Below, one piece after another: positions 46,701 through 60,300 of a stretch of DNA of 64,000 bases (within the stretch, counting starts at the first letter, position 1; each line of letters begins with the position of its first letter). The notes beneath the pieces were generated by a model, which saw only the letters and a list, made by a program, of their open reading frames with translations, was not told where the DNA came from and searched no databases. The DNA is taken from positions 44,445,001-44,509,000 of the forward strand of contig NC_070614.1 of the NCBI RefSeq assembly GCF_027172205.1. The letters are read 5' to 3'. The stretch comes from Podarcis raffonei (Eukaryota; Chordata; Lepidosauria; Squamata; Lacertidae). The position numbers were made by a program, and so were the translations under genes.

Positions 46701-48704
46701 CAAATGTGGCATTCAGAATAACGTAATAGGAGTAATCGGGGGACTTGATTCTGATATTTCTTCACACTTGGCAGACCTCTTAGGTCTTTACAAGATTCCA
46801 CAGGTAGGATTTGAGTCAGGGGATAATAGGGATTTATTTAATCTTCCACTATTATTCACTCTCTTTCTCTCTTTCCAGTAGGAACTTGAATGGGGAAAGT
46901 AAAAGCTGAATTATGTGGAACTGATTGGTGGGTATAACATGGATAATCAGAGATGTGAATGATAAGGGCAAGATGGCTTTCTGAATTCTATTAAATTAAC
47001 TCTATTGTATGTAAGGGGATATGAGTGAGCAAAAGTGGGTGGGTGTGTTTTTCTGTCTCTATAAAATAATGGAGAGTTTTGCTTAAATTGTTTGAAATTT
47101 ATAGGATTGCAGTGTAAAGGAAAAAAAATAAATAAATGTAAGGATTATGGACCGCTGATTCCACTCTAAAATGTCTGGTTGTTGTTTTAGATTTCATATG
47201 GTTCATTTGAAACAGCAGCCATTGATCAGATAAAGTTCCCTTCCTTTTACCGCATGGTTCCCAATGAAGGCCTTCAGTATCAGGGAATTATCCAGTTACT
47301 TCTGCATTTCAGATGGAAATGGGTCGGGCTCATTGCTCTAAACGACAAAGGGGGAGAAACATTCTTGCAGACCATAGAGCCAATACTTTCCAAGCATGGA
47401 ATATGTTCAGCATTCACAGAAAGAGTTCAAAAACATTTATATTTCTCAGGTAATGTACTTGAAATGGTTGATGACCTACTGAATAATTTGCCAACTTTCA
47501 TGCTGAGCAAGGCCAAAGCAGTTATTATATATGGAGACAGTGGAACTGTTCGATGGTTGGGAGGTGTTATAGGAACACTCAAGATACTTCAACAAATCAG
47601 TCCTCAGTATAAAAAGATGTTATCTCCAGAAAAGGTTTGGATTACAACAGCCCAAATTGATTTTACCTTGTACACTTTTCAAAAGATTACAGAGGTTGAT
47701 AGACAAATGTTCCATGGTTCTATCTGCTTCTCAATTCATACAAAGGAGCTTCGGGATTTCGAAGAATTTCTTAAGAATATAAATCTTTCATGGGCAGATG
47801 CAGATGGTTTTATCAATGATTTTTGGGAACAAGCATTCAGTTGTTCACTTTCAAACTCCACTGTGTCAACATACTCATGTACTGGGGAGGAGATGCTGGG
47901 GAGCCTTCCTGCACCATTTTTTGAAATGAGAATGACTGGCCATAGCTACAGTATCTATAATGCAGTTTATGCTTTGGCACAAGCCTTACATATGACTTCC
48001 TCAACTAAAACCAACTGCAGAAAAATGGAGGGTGGAGACAAGCTATTTTATCAGAAAGTGGAAGCCTGGAAGGTAATGTTTATGTACTGACAGTTCTGTG
48101 GTACCAGTATTCCATTACCAAAACAATTTCTAGAGAAAATGAGCACCCAGCTCTTGTCATGCTTTTAAATTCCTCCCTTCTTGCCAATAGCTGATCCCTT
48201 CCAATGATAATGTTTATACTCTGACTTATCCTCCATTATTCTTTTTGAAAGTTCTCTCGACAGCAACTTGAACTGAATTTAAATTGATTCATGATTTTAC
48301 ACTCTCTTCCTTTGTCAGCTACTGAAAGTCAGAAACTTTGTATTGTGAATTGTAAAGGTTCTCTGAAAGAGAAAAATAAGTAAAATCCATCTAGGAAAGC
48401 TATTTCAATAACCAATTCCTATTTTTGTTAGTCCATTTGATTCTCTTTCACTTTCCACCTAGCTCCATTCATTTCTTCAAGGGATGTCATTCAACAACAG
48501 TGCTGGAGATGAAATTACATTGAATGAACATGGAGAATTGGACGCTGGATTTGATATTACAAATTTGATCACATTCCCAAATAAATCCTACGTCAGAGTC
48601 AAAGTGGGATGGCTGGACCCTCAGGCTCCTCCTGGCAAAGAATTCAGCATTGATGAGGCCAGAATTGAATGGCACAGAAGTTTGACTCAGGTGGATAATA
48701 ATGC

Positions 48705-48753
<49 letters not shown>

Positions 48754-51700
48754 TACTTTTCCTTGCCCACCTAGCCAGATCTTCCCAGCCACTCTGGGTG
48801 CTTTCCAACAGGTTATTAAAAACAAAAAAAAGTTAAACATTAAAAGCTTCCCTAAATAGGGCTGCATTCAGAAGTCTTCTAAAAGTCAAGATAGTTGTTT
48901 ATTTCCTTGACATCTGATGAGAGGGCATTCCACAGGGCGGGCACCACTATTGAGAAGGCCCTCTGCCTGGTCCCCTGTAACCTGACTTCTCACACTGAGG
49001 GAACTGCCAGAAGGCCTTCGAAGCTGGACCTCAGTGTCTGGGCAGAATGATGGGGGTGGAGATGCAACTTCTCGAATTCAGGTATTCACTGTCATCCAGA
49101 AAATGATATGAAGTATAAACAACTCCCCACTTATGCACAATTTATTTGCATATGTCTGCATACTTGTGCAGTACGGGTAACCCAGAAGTGTCAGGAAAGA
49201 GCTAGGAAGTCCTCATGGCTCATGAGGAGACTCTCCCCTTAGCCCAAAAGAACATCTTCTTAGGCCGTGTTTTTTTCCTGGAAAAATAGGTGCCAGTACG
49301 CATCAAAAAGTTGTTACAGTACGTGCCACACTTTTTAACAACACAAAAAGAGGTGCTGGTTCATACCCTTGCATACCCTTGCGGGGGGGGAGCACTGTTC
49401 TTAAGGCTCTGGAAAGGGTCTCCTTGAAAGCCAGAGGCACAGTGGGGCTTTGTTGAGGCTTCTCAGCTTAACAGCTCTGGGGAGGATCTCCTCATGAGTC
49501 TTGGCAACTCTCCAGGATGCTCCCCACTTACATGCATTTCAGTTATGTGGGGGGGGGAGCCCAAAACGTAGCCCCCCCCCCAATTTGGAGAGTCGCTTGT
49601 AATTTTTAAGAAGCATTTCTTAACATAATGCATGATTAAATTTGAACATCATTGGAAGGCCATATTCTATGGTCATATTGCAGAAATGGCTTTTATATGA
49701 AAAGTGAATATTTCATTGGTGGCAAGGTATCATTTGAAGAACTCTCTTTACGCACGTGAGCACGCCCAACTCCTTAAGATCATTATTGGCGGTTCTGCTT
49801 TTTAGGCTACTCTTTAAATGAGTTATGTACATACACAGCTACTAGGGACAGGAAGCTTTCTGTGGTGGCTCCTGGTCTATGGAAATACTTCCCTTGTGAT
49901 GTTCATTTGGCTTTGTCACTGTTGTCCTTCAGAAGTAGGATGAAAACCCTTCCGTTCCACCTGGCTGCTGATATAAGCTGATTTAAAGGTTGTAGGTTGT
50001 GTTTTATATCATATTGTTTCATTGAGATTGTATTTGCATATGGTGTATATTTTTAAGCCACCAAGAGAGGACATTGCCCTATAGAGCAGTATAAAAAGGT
50101 GTAAAGAAGTAACGAATGGCAACACAATTTTGGCAGGGCCTAATATGGGACACGGGAGGCGCTTGTGGGTTAAACTACAGAGCCTAGGACTTGCCGATCA
50201 GAAGGTCGGCAGTTCGAATCCCCGCGACGGGGTGAGCTCCCATTGCTCGGTCCTGGCTTCTGCCAACCTAGCAGTTCAAAAGCACATCAAAGTGCAAGTA
50301 GATAAATAGGTACCACTCTGGCAGGAAGGTAAACGGCATTTCCGTGTGCTGCTCTGGTTTGCCAGAAGCAGCTTAGTCATGCTGGCCACATGACCCGGAA
50401 GCGGTACGCCAGCTCCCTTAGCCAATAAAGAAATAAGGAATGACAACAAAATGTGGCAGGGCCTAACATGTATTACAGAAAATAGATGTTTCCTGTCATT
50501 TATAAGACTGAGTATAGAACTTCCAAACTGCTAAATTTCCAATATCTTTGGATAGGTGCCACCCCTTTCAGAATGTAATGGCATCTGCCAACCTGGTTAT
50601 GGGAAGAAAAAGAAAGAAGGAGAGAAATTTTGCTGCTATGATTGTGCTCCATGTCCAGATGGGATGGTCTCAAACGAGAAGGGTAGGACATGCTATTTCA
50701 TGGTAGACCAGATTGCCCAAGTTACTGAAGTAAAATATGAGAGACTGTTTTGCAAGTTTGTTATAATTAACTTGGCACATTTTTTAAAATTATGTTGTTG
50801 TACATTGTTCTCAGTGTTCATTTAGGTACAGTTTCTTCACATTTGCTGTTACAGTGGTACCTCGGGTTAAGTACTTAATTCGTCCCGGAGGTCCATTCTT
50901 AACCTGAAACTGTTCTTAACCTGAAGCAACACTTTAGCTAATGGGGCCTCCTGCTGCCACCACACGATTTCTGTTCACATCCTGAAGCAAAGTTCTTAAT
51001 CCGAGGTACTATTTCTGGGTTAGCGGAGTCTGTAACCTGAAGCATCTGTAATCTGAAGCGTATGTAACCAGAAGTACCACTATAGTCATCTTCAGGAAAA
51101 TATTGGGCATATAATACATTTTAACACAAACAAATTCACAGTTAGCATAGTGTAATAATGGCTGAACCTGTTATTTAGAATCCATAAAAGGAGTTATGGT
51201 AGACCATTTTGCTGGCTGTGTCCTTCCTTTCAGCTTGTGATCGGCCTTTCAGCTTGTGATCTGCCTTGGAACAAGAATGAGAAGTTATGAAAGTCTAAGT
51301 AGAAATAAAGTGGAAATCTATACAAAAAAATAAACTTATGCAGCACAGATCAGCCAAAGTAGTACAACATGTAGGGATTAATATTTCAAACACAAACCAG
51401 TAATTACATAAGAATCACTATGAGCATTGAATAAAGATTTTATGGCATTAACAAGAGGGCCAGGAAAAATGCCATTATTATTCAGGATTAAAAAATAAGG
51501 GATCAGGATTTTGTAGTATTAAAACTTACTGGGCAATAGTAATACTCAGAATCAACCCACTGAAATCAATCTATGTATTTATTTCATAAAATTTATAAAT
51601 CACTTCATAATGGAAAACCTCAAATTACTTAAGTCTATTTATTTCAGTGGGACTACTTTGAGTATGATTTGGTGGGATGGCACTCATTATACAACCTATA

Positions 51701-52800
51701 ATTGCTGATTAATATATGAAATAAAGAACCTATGGTATTTAAAAGCAGGCTATGAGGGAATGCTTGCACATCTAGGACAAACATGCTGCATGGTATCAAA
51801 ATTTGCATGGTGAAATATAATGTTTGGTGGACTGCTGCTGATACAGATTTTAATATTCGGAACTATTCTGGTTCAATATTTTGTTAACTTCTTTTCAGAT
51901 TTAGAAAATTGTGCAAGTTGCGCAAAGGATCTATATCCAAACAAAGGCCAGGATCTATGCATTCCTAAGATACCAAACTTCTTAGATTTTGATGAAGTGC
52001 TGACCATTGTTTCAACTTCCACTGCACTTTTATTGTCCCTGATCACAGTTCTGGTGCTGGGCATCTTCATTAAGCATCGGGATACAGCCATAGTCAAAGC
52101 CAACAACAGAAGCCTTACCTACATTCTCCTCATCTCCCTCCTCTTGTGTTTCCTCTGTTCTTTGTTGTTCATTGGAAAACCTAATAAGGTGACCTGCCTC
52201 CTCCGACAAACCGCTTTTGGCATCATCTTCTCTGTGGCCCTCTCTAGCATCTTGGCCAAAACTATATCAGTAGTTTTGGCATTCATGGCTACTAAGCCAG
52301 GATCCAGTATCAGGAAATGGGTGGGGAAAAGATTGGCTTACTCCATAGTCCTTTCCTGCTCTAAAACTCAAGTAGTGATATGTGCACTCTGGCTGACAAT
52401 CTCTCCTCCATTCCCCGATGTGGACATGCACTCAATGAGGGAAGGAATTATATTTCTATGTAATGAAGGGTCAGTCCTCATGTTTTACTGTGTCTTGGGC
52501 TATATGGGTTTCCTGGCCATTGTCAGCTTCACTGTGGCCTTCTTAGCCAGGAAGTTGCCTGACAGTTTCAATGAAGCCAAGTTCATCACCTTCAGCATGT
52601 TGGTCTTTTGCAGTGTTTGGCTCTCCTTTATTCCAACTTACCTGAGCACCAGAGGAAAATACATGGTGGCTGTGGAGATCTTCTCCATCTTGGCTTCCAG
52701 TGCTGGATTACTGGCTTGCATCTTTTCCCCTAAATGCTACATTATTGTGATGAGGCCTGAGTTGAACAACAGAGAGCAGTTGATACGGAGAACGATATAA
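43785..52800 (+). CDS. V2R-F: intact type 2 vomeronasal receptor, 879 aa
   Basis: Exons on the plus strand are 43785-43993, 46512-46803, 47191-48072, 48463-48690, 50556-50682 and 51899-52800, with GT-AG junctions. The domain layout equals V2R-E: signal peptide, Venus-flytrap domain ([48 protein letters not shown]), cysteine-rich region ([27 protein letters not shown]) and seven helices ending [15 protein letters not shown]. By eye about 31 of roughly 460 residues in exons 1-3 differ from E, against about 12 of roughly 417 in exons 4-6. No stop or frameshift was found. It is transcribed divergently from E, with the start codons about 4.1 kb apart. Confidence 0.91.
48705..49080 (-). mobile_element. 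L2/CR1-type LINE 3' end in intron 4 of V2R-F
   Basis: The (ATT)n tail at 48705-48753 begins 14 nt after the exon 4 donor. Minus-strand 3' UTR and terminal ORF text follow, of the 80-486 family. The next about 600 bp (49081-49680) are also absent from V2R-E and include poly-G and poly-C runs near 49383, 49550 and 49572. I cannot name that part. Confidence 0.75.
50102..50470 (+). mobile_element. tRNA-derived squamate SINE with long flanking repeats
   Basis: The SINE itself is about 50148-50423. The head has an A-box-like gcgcttgtgggttaaac and a B-box-like cagttcgaatccc. Its body (aagtagataaataggtacca, atgctggccacatgacccgg) matches the copies at 11692 and 63068. It is flanked by direct repeats of about 45 bp (50102-50147 and 50426-50470) that occur once in V2R-E. 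This is SINE sequence and not a functional tRNA gene. Confidence 0.85.
50852..51082. mobile_element. MITE-like element, copy 3
   Basis: The left end is cagtggtacctcgggttaag, and the right end is gtaccacta with a TA target on both sides. It is in intron 5 of V2R-F. The left arm has only a stub at the same place. Confidence 0.8.
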
Positions 52801-53950
52801 ATGACAGAACTTTTTGTTGGGTCTTAGGCTACATGGACTTGCTGACAATTAACATCCTCACTGCACCTTTCCTAATCAGGAAGCTGAAAAAAATATAAAT
52901 AATAGAAGGAATCATCTTATCATTTATTTTCTTGTTATTCCACATAGGAACATATGTGTTTTATATGAATTGGGACTATGTGAAGGAATGAAACTGTGGA
53001 TAAGATCCAACATCACTTTCAATAAGACATTTGAAGCAGATCAGTCTAGGCACAGGAAAATTCTGGAGAGCTTCAAAATAATCTACACATAGGGTGAACT
53101 AGTACCTCTACACTTCTTGAATCTCACATTTGGGTAGACACAGGATGAATTAAATGACTGGTTTGGCTTTAGGGAGTGCTCCAGGCACAGAAGGCTCTAA
53201 GATCTGAAGTATCTCTGAAAGAAAAAAATCACACAAAGCATGAGCCCTTTCTCTACATACCACAACTTTCTTTACACCAGGAATAGCCAATCTAATACGC
53301 TCCAGAAATTGTTGGACTAGAACTCCTATCAGCCTACCACTGACCATTATTATCAAGGATGAGGGTATCCATAGTGCAACAATATCCAGAGGGAACCATA
53401 TTAAATGTTACTGATTTACATTAGTAGGACAAGCCTTTCAGTCTGCAGAATTACATTTCTTATCTGAGTGAAAGACTGGTGGCAGGGAGCTTCTCAACCA
53501 TGTCAGATTGCCTCAGATCAGATGTGTTGTTTCTAAAGTGGTTAGACACTATTAACCAGTGTCCCTACCTCCTGATAATGTCAGAACTCTCTCCAGAATT
53601 GTTTCCAGTATGCCGTTAGTGTGGTAGCAAACAATGTCCAATACATCTTACATAGGTGGAAGAGTGTAGCAGCCCCCAGTTGTAACAAATTAGGCAAGTG
53701 GAGAAAGGATTGGATAGGTTCAACTCTAAAAATATTCTTAGGAAGGGATTTTTAGAAAGTGGATTGATGCCTGCCCATCAGTGGGTTTTATTATTGTTAT
53801 TACTTGTGGATGTCAAGGATTGGCATGGAGTGGACTAGATGACCTGGCAGGTCCAATTCTAAGCTTTGATTCTGTGATGTGACAAATACGATGTGACAAA
53901 TTGTCATCCCCTACTGCTGATGCGCCATAGACTCCAAAAACACTGCACAA
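52801..53950. other. 3' flank of V2R-F and spacer to V2R-G
   Basis: Up to 53748 this is the end of the palindrome arm and matches the 3' flank of V2R-E inverted. Beyond it, 53749-53950 is unique sequence. No gene was recognised. Confidence 0.5.
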
Positions 53951-54142
53951 GTGATTTTCTCCCCTGTGATTATTAAAATTACCATAATCAATTCTCCTGG
54001 CCGAAACTCCAGGGTGGAAAAAAGAATCAACGAGCAAGTCCGACATGATTATAAATTCTTCGGTGCTCCATATACAGCTGTAGTAAGGGGGTGGGGAGAC
54101 AGGCTGGGCTCTGTTACTTGTCAGTTATCAGTTTCCCTCTTT
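53951..54142 (+). promoter_or_regulatory. Upstream blocks shared by V2R genes (G copy)
   Basis: The distal block (ttaaaattaccataatcaat) is about 370 bp and the proximal block (gagacaggctgggctctgtt) about 250 bp upstream of the V2R-G ATG. Similarity to the E/F blocks is lower but in the same order. Confidence 0.4.
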
Positions 54143-54351
54143 TAATCTATAAATCTTGAATCAAATTATGTATTTGAGGCATGTATCTTATTTGTCACCC
54201 ATGCCATTATATTGTGACAGAGTTTGAGTTAACAATAAGTTGGGCACATGTCTGTTTAAGTACCAAACTGACAGTGTCAACTGCCCCCAAATCTATCTTA
54301 TTTGAAGCAGGTGGATGACAGTAATAATTGTAGAGGGAAATAGAGGAGTCT

Positions 54352-57300
54352 ATGCATAGAAGGATGTTCCTCCTGCTGCTTCTGCTGCTCCCCAATATGG
54401 TGCCCCAAGTCCAAAGTGTTAAATGCACAACAAATCACCCTATTCCTGTTCCACACGAGTGGCATGAGCCAGGTGACCTGGTCATTGGTGCAATAGCATC
54501 TCATATCTATTACATAGTCCCCAAATTTTCCTTCAAGAAACACCCTTTTCAAAGCTTCATTGGCATCCCAATGTAAGTAACCGGTACTTAAGGTTATTTT
54601 ATTTATTGTTTATACATTATATCTGACTGAAGAAAACTTTGATTGATTTGGCAGGGAAATAGCATTAGAACTTTAGTTTTTAAATGAATTGGGGGGGGGA
54701 TTATTAGAAATCTCCATGAACATATGCTATGCACATACTGTCAGTTAACATTAAGTGCTTTTTTAATCCAATACTGACATTGGATGACAGAGTGAAAAGG
54801 GAGTAGGAGAAAGAGAAAGGGGATAGAATTTTTAAAACGAGCCCTTCTACGTACAGCCAAGAAGTGAGGTACTCAGTTTTGCTTATGATACCAAAATGTT
54901 CAGGATAGAGAAAACAAACAAGGATTGTAAAGAGCTCCAAAATGATCTCTTCAAACTGGGTGCATGGGCATTGAAATGGCAAACCTAATTCACTGTAAGC
55001 AAGTGTTAAGTGATGGACCTAAGATAGTAATCTCACTTCTATGCTCATGGGGTCTCAAGTGGTTGTAAGAAATCATCAATAGATAGTTTCATGAAGATGT
55101 CAACAAAGTGTGCAGCAGCTGTAGAGAACACTTTGATATATTTTTTAAGAAACAGGAGTGTCTGAATATTGTCTTTAAAAACCCCAAATAATCCTTGCCA
55201 GCTGTGCTGCCTCTTTGTTGGCAGGCAGATTAAACTCTTATATATAGGTTATGTGCACTGTTTAATTTTTCCCGTGAAATGGTAACTCACTTCATTTGCA
55301 GGGTGATGACAAAGTTTTACCAGCACATGCTGGCCTTCGTATTTGCTGTTTATGAAATCAATGAGAATCCCAGGATATTGCCCAATGTCTCTCTTGGGTT
55401 CCACAGCTATGATAGCTATTTTAATTCAAGAATGACATACCGAACCACTTTGGACCTGCTCTTTAAATCACATCACTTTCTTCCCAACTACAACTGTGTT
55501 ATCCAGAAAAATGTAATAGGAGTCATTGGGGGACTTGGCTTTGATACTACCTGGTGCATGGCAAATGTGTTAGGCCTTTACAAGATTCCACAGGTAGAAT
55601 ATGGGTTTTGGAAAATGGAGATTTTGTACCATAATTCACTGTTATCGTTTCCTTGTAGTAGGAATCTACTAATTCGTAATATGGAGTGTTAAATTGGAAG
55701 AAGGAAAAAGGGATGTAATATGTGGATATATTTGGGATGGGGGCGTAGTATGCATATCCAACAATGTGTGTAAGAAGGGTGATGTGTATTTAGTAGATGT
55801 AATGGAAGATTGTTGCAAAGGTGCCAAGTTCGTAAATGAGGCACCTAGATTGGTCCATATTACTTCAATCCTGAAAGGACTGCACTGGCTGCCTGTGAGC
55901 TACCAATCTCGATTTATGACATTGATACTGGTGTACAAAGGCATAAATAACTCAGGACGCATTAACTAAGAATGTTCCTATGAAATTCCCTTCCTGGGGA
56001 AGTATGATGTTATTCAGCACTGTTCACTTTCAGAGGCTAATTACAAACACTGTTTTCTTGCTATTGTTCTTGCATTTGGCATTTCAGAGAGAGATACAGA
56101 GGTGCCAGTACTATGCTGGCACAGATTTTTTGAGTTTTGCTGAAAATGATTGGTATTGTATTTTTGTATTTTAGTGATATTTTATATGATGTGGTTTATT
56201 GTGGCCAGAAAACAATAATATATATAATCTTATGATGATCTTCAGGATTTCCGAATACTGTAGATCTTCCTGGATGAGTTCTTAGTAGATGGAGCATCAA
56301 CCTCTCTCTATAGTCACTATAAAGGTTACAGAGCAAAAGAACATGATCAATAGTTTCTGTTGCCCCACCTCCACCTTGGAGTTTCTCTCCATCCATTTAG
56401 CAGACATTTAATAGAACAATGATAAATGCTGCTCTCTATCAATGTGTACAAGCATAGCTGTGATGATGTCGTAATAACAATAACAGTACTAAATATCTGC
56501 AGAAACAATTGAGCAATTGTTTTTATATATAAATTGAGGTTGCTGCTCTCCCTAAACTCATCACATTTTGGATATATAGGATTTCTATTTCTATTCAAAG
56601 AAACTGGAATAGCATGAGTTCTTGATTCCATTTGGAAAGTGTTGGCTTTTCTCTTTTTCAGATTTCATATGGCTCATTTGAACCAGCCATAAATCATCAA
56701 ACCAAGTTCCCTTCTTTTTACCGCATGGTCCCCAATGAAGGCCTTCAGTATCAGGGAATTATCCAGTTACTTCTGCATTTCAGGTGGAAATGGGTTGGGC
56801 TCATCACTCCAGCTAATGATGCAGGAGAGCGCTTCTTAGAGGCAATTGAACCAATGCTTTTCAAGAATGGAATCTGTTCAGAATTCACAGAACGAGTCGA
56901 ACCAAATATGCATTATTCCGGTAACATGCTAGAAAAAAGGGTTTTGTTACCAAATTTCATGAAGAGCAAAGCCAACGCAGTTCTTATATATGGAGAAAGT
57001 CTATCTATTATATGGTTGTCAAGTGCTATAAAGACAATGGAGGTAGCTGAGCTACTACTTTCTCCTAAGAAGTTACGGGCAGGAAAAGTATGGATTACAA
57101 CAGCCCAAATTGATTTCATATTATATGTCCTTCAAAAATTTGCTTATTTTAATACACAAATGTTCCATGGTGCTATCTCCTTTGCGATTCACTCCAAGGA
57201 GATTCACAACTTTCAAGACTTTCTTCAGGACATATATCCTGATTGGATGGGGAGAAATGGTTTTATCAAAGATTTCTGGGAACATGCATTCAGTTGCTTA

Positions 57301-60300
57301 GTTTCAAACTCCAGTCTCTTAAAAGTAATTCGTGCCGCATGTACTGGAGAGGAAATGCTGGAGAGCCTCCCTGCAGCAGTTTTTGAAATGAGCATGACTG
57401 GTCACAGCTACAGTATCTATAATGCTGTCTATGCTTTGGCACATGCCTTGAATAGCATGCACTTGGCTGGAGCCATCCGCAAAGGAAGAGGTGCTGGGGG
57501 AAGACTTGCCCTGCGATATGTAGAACCTTGGCAGGTAGGGTTTCCTCTTACAAAGTATTCATTTTGCAATTTGTTTAGTGTTGTGCACTGTGCTGATTTG
57601 TCATGCGAGCTAGCATTTAATTATAAGTAAAGAAATAAAAGAATAAAATTAGGAAGGTTGTCACAAATGTGGGAATTAGGATATTTTTTAAAATACATAT
57701 ACCGAATGGAAAAATTGACAAGTGGGATGCCACAGGATACTGTTGTTGTTCAACGTCTTTATAAATGACTTGGATGAAAGAATTAAGGGGATGCTCATCA
57801 AATTTGCAGATGACACCTATCTGGGAGGGGTAGCTAATGCCACAGACGACAGAATCAAGATTCAATGTGTTCTTAACAGATTGGAGAACTGGGCCCAAAC
57901 TAACAAAATGAGTTTCAACAGGGGCAAATGTAAGGTTCTGCACTTAGGCATGAAGAACCAGCTGCACAAATATAAGATGGGGGACACCTGGCTTACTAGC
58001 AGTACATGTGAAAAGGATCTAGGAATATTGGTGGACCACAAGGATAACATGACTAAACAGTGTGGTGTAGAGGGGGGGGGCTGATGCTATTCTAGGCTAC
58101 ATCAGCAGATGTATAGTGTCAAGGGGGGGAAATGGTACCACTCTATTCTGCCTTGGTCAGACCACACCTGGAATACTGTGTCCAGTTCTGAACACCACAA
58201 TTTAAGAGGGCTATTAACAAGCCGGAACGTTTGCAGAAGAGGGAAACCAAAATGATCAAGGGTCTTGAAACCCAGCCTTATGAAGAAGAGTTGAAGGATC
58301 TGGATACATCTGGAAAAGAGGAGAGTGAGAGGAGATGTGATAGCCATCTTCTAGTATTTTAAAGGCTGTCACATGGAAGATGGAGCAAACTTCTGCTCTG
58401 GAGGTAGAACTCGATACAAGAAAGGAGATTCTGACTAAATATCAGGAAGAACTTTCTGACAGAGCTGTTCAACAATGGAATGGACTCCCTTGGGTGGTTA
58501 TGGATTCTCCTTCCTTGGAGGTTTTTAAGCAGAGGTTAAATAGCCATCTGTCACTGATGCTTTATTTGAGCTTCCTGTGTTGCAGGGGTTGGGCTGGATG
58601 ACCCTTGTGGTCCCTTCCAAGACTTTAGATGACACAGGTTTTTATAAGTGACAGATTAACAAGGACTACAGCTAACTCACATTTTACATGGGGTTTACAA
58701 TCATCGCCATTCCACGTATAAGCAAAATCACGTAAGGCTAGAACAACCTCTAGAAAACTATTAAAAAGCCATCTTATAAATGTTGGGATTTTTGACTACG
58801 TGCAATCTGATGCAGCTTCCCACAGAAGCATTTAAGGAGTTGGCCAAAGGCCATGAAGACTGAGCAAAGGGAGTTATTCTGCCTAGAGATATGGGACCTT
58901 GGATACAACTGTTCTATTGGTTGAGGTCTCTACATAGGCATGATGTCTCATGACCTTCCTTGTTGGTTGGTTAGTTGGTTGGTCAGTGTGTGTTCTGAGA
59001 GTTGTTTGGAGTTTGTTCAGTGAGAGAGTTAAGATCTGTGTCTGTATCCTGTATATAGTTACTTGTGAGTCTGCTGTAAATAATAAACACCTATAAGTAA
59101 CCAAGTTATTGGTAGCAGCGTCTTGTTCCTGCTTCATCCTACCTGCCTGCAACTGATTGCTTCTGGAAGTCTGCGTATGCTCTGCTATATTCAACTGGGT
59201 CTGGCTTAGATCCTGCAACAGGTTAAAGTTGTGAACCATCAATAATAAATTGCTGCACTTACTGCTGAGGGACAAATGTAGCTCTTAGTGTTCCTCCTCA
59301 TCTCCCTCACTTCACATGATATAAGCACCAGGGCAGTTGACCAGTAGCCAGAAGTGCTTGGCACAGTGTTTTTTTTCGCCGTCTCCATCTGCAGATGCAG
59401 CATTGTCTGTCATTCAGATATCCTTCAGGTTTAATGGCTCTTCAAGCTGTTAAGCCAACCTGGGCTTAAATGACTTTGGTAGGCTGGTGGATTATTTGAA
59501 GTGGTCATAGAAGCTTGGAGCATATTGGCGCAAGATGCTACCAGCCAAATAAACGCATTTCCAGTTCATGTCTTCCAGCCACAAGTTCAGCGCCTCCTCT
59601 TCCTTGTCCTGCACCTGGCTGTCACCTTTGCAGTCAGTGCTGGACTTGCTGCCACTGACCCATGGATCTCCTTCCCATGCACCTTGATGGCATGGATACT
59701 GGATTTGTTGTGGCCAATTTTGCATACCCCCAGCACACACAGGCATATTATCCCTCAAGCAGTCAAGTACAGCTAACTTCTCTTCCAGTGCAGGAACCCC
59801 CTTCCACTTCTTTGTTTTCTCAGCAGCTAATGGTGATGTCAATGATGCCTTGTGTTTGGGGACTATTCTGCAGTCTGAAGCTCTGCCAGCCACCTTCTCC
59901 ACATTATAAACCCCTCAGGTGTCTCTCCAACCCTCACCAACTCCCTCTGCCACACTCTATACTCCTCTGTTGTCACTCCACACACACACGAGTCTTTCTA
60001 GCCTCAGCATATCACCCTCTTGAATTGCATCTTCAGCACTCCAACCTCCTCAATTGTCTCCAAACCCCTACGCCATGGGTAGGTAATCGCCTTCTAAATC
60101 CGGCCCATGGATGTCCAGGAATCAGCGTGTTTTTACATGAGTAGACTGTGTCCTTTTAGTTAAGATGCATTTCTGGGTTATTTGTGGGGCCTGCCTGGTG
60201 TTTTTACATGAGTAGACTGTGTCCTTTTATTTAAAATGCATCTCTGGGTTATTTGTGGGGAATTCGTTCATTTCACCCCCTCCCCAAATATAGTCTGGCC

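Larger units (their letters stand above)
43089..53748. repeat. Right arm of V2R-E/F palindrome
   Basis: This is the inverted counterpart of 31335-40838. At 10.7 kb it is about 1.2 kb longer, mainly through a LINE and neighbouring sequence in intron 4 (48.7-49.68 kb), a tRNA-type SINE (50.15-50.42 kb) and a full MITE (50.85-51.08 kb). A stretch of about 60 bp in intron 5 just before exon 6 is missing here but present in the left arm. Confidence 0.88.

Noticed and set aside
50148-50240. Possible tRNA gene
   Set aside because: A- and B-box-like strings belong to a SINE head that continues into a SINE body. The same body occurs twice more in the window.
59501-60144. Plus-strand frames of 91 and 160 codons
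   Set aside because: They lie antisense to the decayed Tigger fragment and the Pro/Cys-rich repeat region next to it. No domain was recognised.
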